Assembly (NCBI GenBank): GCA_002778195.1
Contig: PCDI01000001.1
Span: 5,171,869 to 5,235,868 of the forward strand
DNA length: 64,000 bases
Reading direction: 5' to 3'
Origin: Raffaelea ambrosiae
Taxonomy: Eukaryota; Ascomycota; Sordariomycetes; Ophiostomatales; Ophiostomataceae
Positions 1-12,000 of the stretch are shown piece by piece. The notes under the pieces are model-generated. The model worked only from the letters and a program-made list of their open reading frames with translations, was not told where the DNA came from and did not search any database. The position numbers were made by a program, and so were the translations under genes. Numbering within the stretch: the first letter of the stretch is position 1; each line of letters begins with the position of its first letter.

Positions 1-3000
1 GTGGACGCGTGGCGGGATATTGTGCGACGCCATGCCATCTTGCGGACGACCTTTGCCGAGAGCCATGCCCGGCCGGGCCACTTTGACCAGCTCGTGCTGA
101 AGCCGCACGTGGCTCCGCGGATTGTGGTCCTCCACGCCGACGACGACGCCGCGGCGGCCGGCGTCCCGCCGTTCGCCCTGGACAAGTATCAAGTGCCGAT
201 GCGTCTGTGTGTCTACGAGGTCGACGCCAACGAGCTGCGGCTGGAGCTGGAGATTTCCCACGCCCTGGTGGACGGCCACTCGGGTGGCATCCTGCTGCAC
301 GATCTGCGCGCGAGTTATCTGCACACGGCGTACTTTTCCGACAACCAGCTGGCCTACACGAGCTTTGCCACCCACCAGCAGCATCTCAAGCAGCTGGCCA
401 GCAGCCATAGCAGCCGCAGTGGCAGCACAGCAACAACAACGACGACGACGACGACAACAGCGACCGATAGCGGTAGCGACAACGGCAGCACGACCGCTAG
501 TAGCGCCAGCACGGCCGAGACGGAGGCCTCGGCCGCCACGGCCACGGCGGGCGTCGACTACTGGACCGCGTACCTGCAGAAGGCGACCGAGTCCCACCTG
601 CCCGTGACCACCAGCAACCCGCAGCTGGACCAGCTGGCGACGGCGCACACGCGGTTCGCGCTGCCCGACGACGGCCGGCTGCGCGCCGTCTGCAGCCGCA
701 CGATGGTGACGCCGGCCAACCTGTTCCACGTAGCCTGGGCGCTGGCGATCCGGCGGTTCGTCCTGGCCGACACGATCACGTTTGCGTACATAGTCTCGGG
801 CCGGCACAGCGACCTCGAGGGCGCCGACGGCACGGTGGGCCCCTTTGTCAACACGCTGCCGTGCAGCCTGACGTTGACGCGCGCGACCAGCACGGGCGAC
901 GCGCTGCGGCTGGCGCGCCAGGATCGACACGCGGCGCTGCCGTTTGAGAACGTGCCGATTGCCGACATGGTGGCCGTCGGATCCTCGGGCTCCTCGGGCA
1001 AGGCGCCGACGCCCTCGCTGAAGCAGCTGGGCAACACGCTGCTCTCGGTGGAGCGGGAGGCGAGCAACAAGGACCTGCCGTTTGTGGAGGGGACCACGAT
1101 GACGCTGGACGCGCGGACGAGCGCCACAGATGTATGTTTTTTTTCTTTTTTTTTTTCTTTCTATTTTTCTTTTCTTTTCTTTTCTTTTCTTTTCTTTTCC
1201 GTCTCACCTGCTCGATTCGTACCTGCCTCGCCTGCCCCCGCTGACCAGACAGTTCGACGTCACGGCCAATGTCCGCTTCAGCGACGACCATGTCGACCTG
1301 AGCCTCGAGTACTGGGGCTCGCGCGTGGCGGCGCCGGTGGCCCAGGCCCAGATGACGGCCTTTCAGGAAGCCGTTCTCTTCTTGCTGGCGAGCCACGACA
1401 ACAGCCGCCTCGGCGACTTCCCCAGCCTGGACGCCCACGACCGCCAGACTATTGCCGGATGGAACGCGACCATGCCGCCGCGCGAAGAGCGCTGCGTGCA
1501 CGAGGTCGTGCTCGACCGGCTCACGGGGCCCACCGCCACGGCCCACGCCCACGACGCCCTGGCCATCAGCGCGTGGGACGGCGACATGACGTATGGCCAG
1601 CTGGAGGCGACCAGCCGTCGACTGGCGCACCACCTGGTGGCCGACGTCGGCGTGCGGCCCGAGGCCATGGTCGGCCTCTGCATGGACAAGTCGCGGTGGG
1701 GCGTGGTGGCGATGCTGGCCATTCTCCGGGCTGGCGGCGCCGTGGTCCCCCTCGGGGCGCAGCATCCGCTGGCGCGCATCGAGGGCATTCTCGACGACAC
1801 GGCCGCGCAGGTGATCCTGGTCGACCGCGTGCAGGCGCAGCGGCTGGCGGAGCTGACGGGCAAGACGGGGCCGATCCAGCGGATCGCGGTCGACGCCTTT
1901 TTCGAGGCCCCCTCGGCCACCCCGCCCGCGACGCCCGCTGCGCTGCCCACGTCCGCGCGTCCGGACCACGCCGCCTGGGTCATCTACACGTCGGGCAGCA
2001 CGGGCCAGCCCAAGGGCGTCGTGCTCGAGCACGGCGCGCTGGCCACCAGCATCTGCGCGCACGCGCACGCGGCCATGGGCCTGCAGCCGCACGACCGCGT
2101 CTCCCAGTTTGCCGCCTACACGTTTGACGTGTCCATTGCCGAGATCATGGCGCCGCTCTCGCTGGGCGCCTGCGTGTGCATCCCGTCGGAGCACGACCGC
2201 ACCAGCCGTCTCGCCGGGTTCCTGGCCGACGCCCGCGTCACCGTGGCCACGCTGACGTCGACGGTGGCGTCGCTCGTGCCGCCCCAGGACACGCCCGCGA
2301 TCCGGACGCTGATCCTGACGGGCGAGGCGCTCCTGCCCAAGGTCGTGGACGACTGGCTCCCGCACGTGGACCAGGTCGTCAACGCCTACGGCCCGTCGGA
2401 GAGCTCCATCTGGGCCTCGGGCCGCCGCGTCCGCGCCGGGGCCGAGGCCAACAACATCGGCACCCCGCTGGCCGGCCGCTTCTGGGTGGCCAACCCATCC
2501 AACGTGGACGAGCTGGTGCCCGTCGGCGCCGCCGGCGAGCTGCTGCTCGAGGGTCCGCTGCTGGCGCGCGAATATCTGCACCAGCCGGCGCAGACGGCCA
2601 AGGCGTTCGTCGCGGCGCCCGCCTTCCTCCGGGAGCTGGGCGTGGCGGCGGGCCCGGGCGGCGGCGGTGGCGGCTACGGCCGCATGTACCGCACGGGCGA
2701 CCTGGTGCGGCAAAACGCCGACGACGGCACGGTCGTCTACCTGGGCCGGCACGACACCCAGGTCAAGATCCGCGGCCAGCGCGTCGAGATCGGCGAGATT
2801 GAGAGCCAGATCATGCGTCTGCTGCCGGCCGCGGCGGAAGCCGTGGTCGACGTGGTGCGGCCGGCGGGCAGCAGCGAGGCGCACGAAGGCGTGCGGATGC
2901 TGGTGGCGGTGGTGCAGTACCCCGCGGCCGGCGCCGCGACCGCCGTGCAGACCATGGGCGCCCTCTCCCTGTTCGAGCCCGCCGCCCTCACCGCCAGCGC

Positions 3001-6000
3001 GCGCCAGGCCGTCCACGCCCTCGACACGGCGCTGGGCCAGGTGCTGCCGGCCTACATGGTGCCGGCCGTGTTTCTGCTCGCGCCCACGCTGCCCATCAAC
3101 CTGTCGGGCAAGCTCGACCGCCGCGCCGTGCAGGACCAGCTGCGCCGCCTGTCGCAGGACGCGCTGCGCGCCTTCTCCAGCCTGACGACAGCCAAGCAGG
3201 CGCCCGCCACCGCCATGGAGCACACGCTGCAGCGGCTGTGGGCGTCGGTGCTGTCGCTGTCGCTGGACCAGGTGGGCGCGGACGACTCGTTTTTCCGCCT
3301 GGGCGGCGACTCGGTGGTGGCCATGATGCTGACCGCCGCCGCCCGGCGCGAGCACATCCCGCTCTCGGTGGCGGACATTTTCCGGCGCCCCGTTCTGCGC
3401 GCGCTGGCAGCCGCGCTGGACGAGCAGACCACGGCACAGCCGGCGGACGCAGACCCGACCGGCCTGGCCGACGCGGCGGACCCCGCGCCTTTTTCGCTCT
3501 GGCCGGAGCTGGCGGCGGCCCAGGCCGCGGCCGGCGAGGCCGGCGAGGCCACCGACCGGGCCCGCCTGCTGGACGACGTGGCCGCCCAGTGCGGCAGTCT
3601 CACAGCCGACCAGATCGAGGACATCTACCCCTGCACCCCGCTGCAGGCCGGCATGATGGCCATCACGGCCCAGCACCCGCACGCCTACGTCATCCAGCGC
3701 GTCTTTCGACTGCGGCCCAGCCTCGCGACGGCGCAGCTGCAGGCCGCCTGGGCCCAGCTGGTGGCGCTGCTGCCGATCCTGCGCACCCGCATCGTGCCGT
3801 CGGCCCTGGGCGCCGGCGCGCTGCAGGTGGTGCTGGCGCGAGAGTCGGCGCACGCGCACGTGTGGCAGAACCACCGCGGCCTGTCCCTCGAGGACTACCT
3901 CGCCCAGGACCGGGCGGTGCCCATCACCTACGGCGAGCCGCTCAGCCGGGGCGCCGTGCTGGAGAGCGACGACGGGCACGCGCGCACGTTTGTCTGGACG
4001 TCCCACCACAGCGTCTACGACGGCTGGAGCAAGTCGAAAATGGTCGACATGCTGGGCCAGCTGCTGCAGAACGCGGCGACGGCCCCGTCGGCGACGGCGA
4101 TGGAGCCGGCGGTGCCCGTGTCCCGGTTCATGGCGTACCTGGCGCGGCAGAAGGAAGACGACCAGGCCGCGTTTTGGAAGAAGCACCTCCTGGGCGACGA
4201 GGAGGAGAACAAGGACGACTGGGACTGGACGCCGTACCCCGTCTTGCCGTCCCCCCAGCACACGGTCAACCCCCGCGACGTGCTGCGCGACCAGCTGCGC
4301 CTCCCGCTGTCGTCGGCGTCATCGTCGTCGGCGGCGGCGGCGGCCGCGACGACCGTCGTCACCATGTCGACCGTGCTGCGGGCGGCCTGGGCGCTCCTGG
4401 TCGCCACCAACACGGGCGCGGCCGAAGCGCTCATCAACGTGGTCCTCTCGGGCCGCATGGCGGCCATGGACGGCATCACCGACCTGGTGGCGCCCACCAT
4501 CACCTCGGTGCCCGTCCGGGTGGCGGCGCCGCGCGAGCAGTCCGTGCGCGACTTCCTCGCCGCCGTGCAGGCCCAGGCCACGGAGATGATACCCTTTGAG
4601 CACACCGGCCTGCAGAACATTCGCCGCATGGTGCCCGGCCTGGGCCCGGAGTTCGACCTGGGCCACCTGTTCCTGGTCCAGCCCGCCGGCGAGAGCGAGG
4701 CCGCCAAGCCGATGCTCGACCTGGGCATGGACGTGGACGAGGCGGCCTCGGCGGCCACCATGGCCGACGCCGCCTTTGACGCCTACGCCCTGAACGTGGA
4801 GTGCACGGTGGGCGGCGGTGGCGACAGTGCCACCGAGGCCATCGCGGTGGAACTGTCGTTTGACCGCGACGTCGTCTCGGTCGAGGCGGCCCAGCGCCTG
4901 CTCCACCAGTTTGGCCGCATTGCCGAGCAGCTGGCGCGCCACGCCGACGACGGCGACCGCCCGCTCGGCCAGCTGGGCGCGGCCCTGCTCCCCGCGCCGG
5001 ACCGGCAGCTGTGGACGCAGTGGAGCCAGGCGGTGTCGCCGCGCAGCCAGCAGTGTCTCCAGGAGCTGGTGCAGCAGCAGGTCGCGCAGCGGCCGGCCGC
5101 CGCGGCCGTGCACGCCTGGGACGGCGACTGGACGTATGCGGCCCTGGACGCGGCCAGCCGCCGGTGGGCGGACCACCTGATCCAGCAACACGGCGTGGGC
5201 CGCGAGGCCATGGTGGGCCTCTGCCTGGACAAGTCCAAGTGGGCCGCTGTCGCCATCCTGGCCGTCCTCCGCGCGGGCGGCGTCGCGGTCCCCCTCGGCG
5301 TGCAGCATTCCCTGACGCGCATCGGCCGCATTGCGCAAGACACAGCCATGCGGCTGGTGCTCGTGGACGCCGCGCAGCAGCGACGCCTGGAGCCGCTGGG
5401 CGTGCCGACGCAGGTCGTCGATGCGGCGCGCCACGCGGAGCTCCCCGCGTCCGCCGTGTCGGCCGTCGCGTCCGTCTCGGTCGCCGCCGCGCAGGCCGCC
5501 TGGGTCAACTACACCTCGGGCAGCACGGGCCAGCCCAAGGGCGTGGTGCTGGAGCACGGCGCGCTGGCGACGGCCGTCCTGGCCAACGCGGCGTTCCTCG
5601 GCCTGACGGCGCAGACGCGGACGCTCCAGTTTGCCGCGTTCACGTTTGACGTCTGCATCACCGACCTGTTCTGCACGTGGGCCCGCGGCGGCTGTGTCTG
5701 CCTCATGTCCGAGGACGACCGCATGAGCGACCTGGCCGGCTGCTTCCAGCGCAGCCGCGTCAACTACGCGGAGCTGACGCCCACGGCCCTGAAGCTGCTG
5801 GCGCCCGACCAGGTGCCGCTGCTCGAGACGCTGGTGCTCGGCGGCGAGGCCATGGAGCCGCAGCTGGTGGCGACCTGGGCCGGCCGCGTGCGGCTGGTCA
5901 ACTCGTACGGCCCCTCGGAGTGCGCCGTCGTGTGTGCCGCCACCGACGTGCACACGGCCGACGCCAAGAACGTCGGCCCGCCCCTGGCCGGCGCCTTCTG

Positions 6001-9000
6001 GGTGGTGTCCCCCGCCGACGTCCACCGGCTCTGCCCCATCGGCGTGCCCGGCGAGCTCCTGATCGAGGGCCCCCTGCTGGCGCGCGGCTACCTCAACGAC
6101 GCCGCGAAAACGGCCGCGGCCTTCATCGAGGACCCGGCCTTTGTGCAGCAGCTCGGCCTGGCGCCCGGCCGCCGCATGTACCGCACCGGCGACATCGTGC
6201 GGCAGAACGTCGACGGCTCGCTGTCGTACATTGGGCGGCGGGACACGCAGGTCAAGATCCGCGGCCAGCGCGTCGAGATTGGCGAGATCGAGAGCCAGAT
6301 CCAGCTCCTGCTGTGGCCCGCGGCGGACGGGCCGCCGACCGCAAAGCACGAGGCCATGGTGGACGTGATCCGGCCGGCGGGCGCGGCGCTCGACGCGCCG
6401 CTGATGCTGGTCGCGGTGCTCGAGTATGCCGGCGCGGGGCCGGCGACGGGTCGGCGCACGCTTGGCCCGCTGCAGGTCTACGACGGCGCCCAGGTGACCG
6501 AGGCGGCCCGCCAGGCCGTCGCGCAGCTGGAGCACGACCTCGGCCGCGTCCTGCCGGCCTACATGGTGCCCGCGCTGTTCCTGCTGGTCGAGCGGCTGCC
6601 GATGAACGCGTCGGGCAAGCTGGACCGGCGGGCCGTGCGCGACCAGCTCCAGCCCCTGGCCCGCGCCGCCCTCGACCGCCTGTCCTACGCGGCCGGCGCG
6701 CAGCAGACGGCGCCCTCCACGCCCATGGAGCACGTGCTGCAGCGTCTCTGGGCCGCGGCGCTGATTCTGGACGGCGGCAACAACAACAAAAACGACGACG
6801 ACGACGACGCTGTCCACACCATCGGCGTCCACGACTCCTTTTTCCGCCTCGGCGGCGACTCGGTCGTGGCCATGAAACTGACGGCCGCCGCCCGCGCCGA
6901 GCACCTGCCCCTGTCCGTGGCGGACGTGTTCCAGCACCCGCGCCTGGCGGACCTGGCCGCGGTCCTCGACGCGCGCGTGGCCGCGGCCGCCGCCCAGACG
7001 AAGCACGACGACGACGACGCCGACGATGACCAAAATCCGGCGCCCTTCAGCCTCTGGCCCGAGCTGGCCGCCAGCGACCGCTCGGCCGCGGCCCGCGAGC
7101 GCCTGCTGTTCGACGTGGCGGCGCAGTGCGGCATCCGCCCGGACCAGATCGAGGACGTGTACCCGTGCAGTCCGCTGCAGGCGGGTCTGATGGCCATGAC
7201 GGCGCAGCGCCCCACCGCCTACGTGGTGCAGCGCACCTTCCGTCTGGACGCGGGCCTGTCCGCCGGCCGGCTGCAGACGGCGTGGACGCGTCTGGTGGCC
7301 GAGCTGCCCATCCTGCGGACGCGCATCATCCCGTCCGCGTCGGCCGCGTCGGCCAACGCACTGCAGGTCGTGGTGCGCGAGACGCCCCGGTGGTGTGCCT
7401 CACCCTCGACCTCGACCGCGACCGCAACCCTGGCTTCGTATCTCGAGGCCGACCGCGCGGTGCCCATGACGTACGGCGGCGCCCTCAGCCGCGTGGCCCT
7501 CGTGGCCGACCCCGACGGCCACGACTACTTTGTGTGGACCACGCACCACAGCGTCTACGACGGCTGGAGTCTGGTCGAGATGGCCAGCCGGCTGGCGCAC
7601 CTGCTCCGCGACGACGACGACGACGCTGACAAAGACGACGCTCGCACCGAGTCGCTCCTTCCTTCTCTGGCGCCTTCCGTGCCCGTCTCCCGCTTCATCG
7701 CGTACCTCGCACGGCAGGACCAAGACGCGGCCGCGGCCTTCTGGCAACAGGAGCTGGAGGGCGCCAGCTGGGAACCGTACCCGCCGCTGCCGTCGCCCCA
7801 CCACGTCGTCAACCCGCGCGACGTGGCCCGGCGCACCGTCGCGCTCCCCCACCACGCCCGCAGCACGAACGCGACGACCACGGCGACCCTGCTGCGCGCG
7901 GCCTGGGGTCTCCTGGTCGCCGCCAACACGGGCAGCAGCAGCAGCAGCGGCGGCGACGGCGGTTCGGTGATCAGCGTGGTCCTGTCCGGCCGCATGGCCG
8001 CCGTGGACGGCATCACCCGGCTGGTCGCGCCCACGGTGACGTCGGTGCCCTTCCGCGTGCCGGTCGCGCCGGCGACGCAGTCGGTGCGGGCGTTCCTGGC
8101 GGGCATCCACCAGCGCGCCACCGCCATGATCCCGTACGAGCACACGGGCCTGCAGAACATCCGCCGCATGGTCGCCAGCCTGGGGCCCGGCTTCGACCCG
8201 GGGCACAGCTTCGTGGTGCAGCCCGCCGAGGAGAGCGAGGCGGCCCTGCCCATGGCCTACATGCAGCGACAAGACGGACAGACCGACGCCGACGACGACG
8301 ACCACGACCACGCCGGCGATGCCTTTGATGCCTACCCGCTCACGGTCGAGTGCACGCTGGGCGCCCCCGGCCCGACCGGGGCCGTCGCCATCGAGCTGCG
8401 CTACGACCGCGACGTCCTCCCCGTGGCCGCCGCCCACCGCCTGCTGGCCCAGCTGGAGCACATTGTGCAGCAGCTGGCCGCCCACGCCGAGTCCGAGCAG
8501 CCGCTGGGCCAGCTCTCGCTGCTGACCCCGGACGACGCCCTCCAGCTCACCCGGTGGAACGCCGCCGCCCTGCCGCCGTCCGCGCCCGCCGCCGTCGACC
8601 GCTGCATCCACAGCCTGGTCCGCGACACCATGGCGGCCCAGCCGGCCGCCGTGGCCCTCCGCGCCTGGGACGGCGACCTGACGTACGGCGACCTCGACCG
8701 CCTCAGCCGGCGACTGGCGCACCATCTGTCGGCCGCGCACCGCGTGGGGCCCGAGGTCATGGTCGGCCTGTGCATGGACAAGAGCCGGTGGGCCGTGGTG
8801 GCCATCCTGGCCATCCTGCGCGCCGGCGGTGTCGTCGTGCCGCTGGGCGTCCAGCACCCCCGGGCCCGCATCGACGGCATCGTGCAGGACACACAGGCCC
8901 GCCTGGTCCTGGTGGACCACGGCCAGAAGCACCGCCTGGCCACGCTGGCGTCGAGCCGGCTGCCGCTCCTCGTCGTCGACGCCGCCCTGCTCGACGACGC

Positions 9001-12000
9001 CGCGCTGGCCGCCGCGCCGCCAGGCGAGCCGTGTCCGGCGGCGCAGCCCGGCCACGCGGCCTGGGTGATCTACACCTCGGGCAGCACGGGCCAGCCCAAG
9101 GGCGTCGTGCTCGAGCACCGGGCGCTCGCCACCAGCGTCGTCGCGCACGGGCAGGCCTTTGACATCCGCCCGACCGACCGGCTCTCGCAGTTTGCCGCCT
9201 TCACGTTTGACGTCGCCATCCAGGAGATCATCACGACCCTCGCCCGCGGCGCCTGCATCTGCATGCCGTCCGAGGACGACCGCGTCAACCGGCTGACGCC
9301 CTTTTTGGCCGAGGCCGGCGTCACCATCGCGACGCTCACCTCCACCGTGGCCGCCATGGTCGCGCCCGCGCAGACGCAGGTGCGCACCCTCGTGCTGATG
9401 GGCGAGGCCGTGCAGCCCAACGTGGTCGAGCAGTGGGCCACCCAGCACGGCGTCGCCGTCATCAACGCCTACGGCCCGTCCGAGTGCTGCATCCACACCA
9501 CGGGCCACCGCATCCGGCGCCGCGCCGACGCCGCGCACATCGGCACGCCGCTGGCCATGGCCGCCTGGGTCGTCCACCCGGACCACCCCGACCAGCTGGT
9601 CCCCATCGGCGCGCCGGGCGAGCTGCTGCTCGAGGGCCCGCAGCTGGCCCGGGGCTACCTCCACGACGCGGCCAAGACCCGCGCGGCCTTTGTCCAGGAC
9701 CCGGGCTTCGTGCAGGCGCTCGGCCTGCGGCCCGGCCGCCGCATGTACCGCACCGGCGACATTGTGCGCCAGAGCGCGGCCGACGGCTCCCTGTGGTACG
9801 TCGGCCGCCGCGACACGCAGGTCAAGATCCGCGGCCAGCGCGTCGAGACGGGCGAGATCGAGAGCCAGATCAAGCGCCTGGCGCCCGCCCAGGCGCGCGA
9901 GGCCGTCGTCGACGTCGTGCGGCCCGCCGGCGAGGCCCACGACGGCATCCTGCTGCTGGTCGCCGTGGTCGAGGGCCGCGACCCCGACATGGGCGTGCCT
10001 GTGTCCGCCAGCAGCAGCAGCAGCAGCAGCAGCGGTCTCCCCCTGTACGACCCGGCCACCCTCCCCGACGAGGCGCGCCGGGCCCTGACCCAGCTGGTCG
10101 ACACCGATCTCGGCCAGGTGCTGCCGGCCTACATGGTCCCCACGGTCGTCTTGCTGACACCGCGCATCCCCATCAACGCATCCGGCAAGCTGGACCGCCG
10201 CGCCGTGCGCGAACACCTCCGCCAGCTGTCGCGCGACCGCCTGGCCAGCCTCTCCTGCTCGTCGGGCCGCAAACAGGCACCGGCGACGCCCATGGAGCAC
10301 CGCCTGCACCGTCTCTGGGCGGCCGCGCTCGCGCTCGAGCCCGAGGCCGTGGGCACCACCGACACCTTTTTCCGCCTGGGCGGCGACTCGGTCGTCGCCA
10401 TGAAGATGGCCGCCGCGGCGCGCGCGGACCAGCTGCCCCTGGCCGTGGCCGACGTCTTCCGCTGGCCGCGCATTGTCGACCTGGCCGCCGCCCTGGACGA
10501 GAGGGCGGCGCGGGAGGGTCGGGGCGACGACGAGGAGGACGTCGCCGACGAGAAGCCGACCCGCGACGCCTACGCGGACGACGAAAAGGGGGACCCCGCG
10601 CCGTTCAGCCTCTGGCCCGAGCTGGCCGACACCGACCGCTCGGCCGCCGCCACGGCCCGGCTCCTGGCCGACGTGGCGGCCCAGTGCCGCGACAACATCA
10701 CGGCCGACCAGATCGAGGACGTGTACCCCTGCAGCCCCCTGCAGGCCGGCCTCATGGTGATCACCGCCCAGCGTCCCGAGGCCTACGTGAACCAGCGCGT
10801 CTTCCGCCTGTCCGACGGGCCCAAGCCCACGACCAAGTCCCGGCTGACGTCCTGGTTCTCGTCTGGCTCCGACGCCGACGCGCGCCCCCGGCTTTCGTCT
10901 GAGCGCCTGCGGGCGGCCTGGAACCGCCTGGTCGACACGCTGCCCATCCTCCGCACGCGCATCGTCCCCGCCGCCCAGGCCGACGCGCTGCAGGTCGTCG
11001 TCCGGGCGCCGCCCGTCTGGCATGCCGCGCCCCCGGGACAGTCCCTGGACGCGTATCTCGCCCAGGACAAGGCCACGCCGATGACGTACGGCGACGCCCT
11101 CAGCCGCATGGCCATCATCGAGGAGGACAGCCGCGAAAACAAGCCGCCCAGCCGCTACTTTGTCTGGACCACCCACCACAGCATCTACGACGGCTGGAGC
11201 CTGGCCAAGACCATGGAGGTGCTCGAGCACTTCCTCGGTCCCGACGCCGACGAGAAGACCGTCGAGACCGCCCTGCCCGTGCCCGCCGTGCCGGTGTCGC
11301 GCTTCATCCGCTACCTGTCCCGCCAGCAGGAGACGGAGCGCGCCGCCTTCTGGCGCAGCCACCTGCAGGGCGCCAGCTGGGCCCGTTTCCCGGCCCTGCC
11401 CGCGCCGCAGTACCAGGTGCACCCGACCGACACCCTGCGGCAGCACCTGCGCCTCCCGCCCATGGCCGCTGACGACGCCACGCTCTCGGTGCTCCTGCGC
11501 GCGGCGTGGGGTCTCCTCGTGGCGGCCAACACGGGCAACGACGAGTCCGTCATCAACGTCGTCTTGTCGGGCCGCATGGCGCCCGTCGACGGCATCGCCG
11601 ACCTCGTCGCGCCCACGGTCACGACGGTGCCCGTCCGCGTGGGCCCGCCCGCCGACCGGGCGGAACCGACCGTCCGCCAGTTCCTCGCGGCCCTGCAGGC
11701 CAGCGCGGCCGACATGATCCCCTACGAGCACACGGGCCTGCAGAACATTCGCCGTCTCGTGCCCAGCCTGGGCCTGGACTTTGACCCGGGCCACGTCTTT
11801 GTCGTCCAGCCGGCCGGCGAAACGGAGTCGGCCGCCTTGGCCACGAGCACGAGCGGCCTCGCGCCGGTGCCGGCCACCCGGGCTCCTCCCGGTGCGCCCG
11901 GCGCCGCCGCCGCCGACGACTTTGACGCCTATGCCCTGACCGTCGAGTGCACCACCGCGCCGGGCCACAAGGGCCGCACCGAGGTCGACGTGGACGTGCG

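Larger units (their letters stand above)
1..3430 (+). other. NRPS module 1: partial C1, A1, T1
   Basis: C1 lacks its N-terminal part. It has the active-site string SHALVDG at 256-276 (second His kept, first replaced by Ser) and a GPFVNTLPC segment near 840. A low-complexity Thr/Ser/Ala insert sits between its two halves (about 400-550). A1 runs about 1486-3130 with its TSGSTG loop near 1988; T1 is about 3210-3420. By hand alignment to GrsA PheA numbering, the A1 ten-residue code reads DVATITAIWK. The substrate cannot be named from this code alone. Confidence 0.85.
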
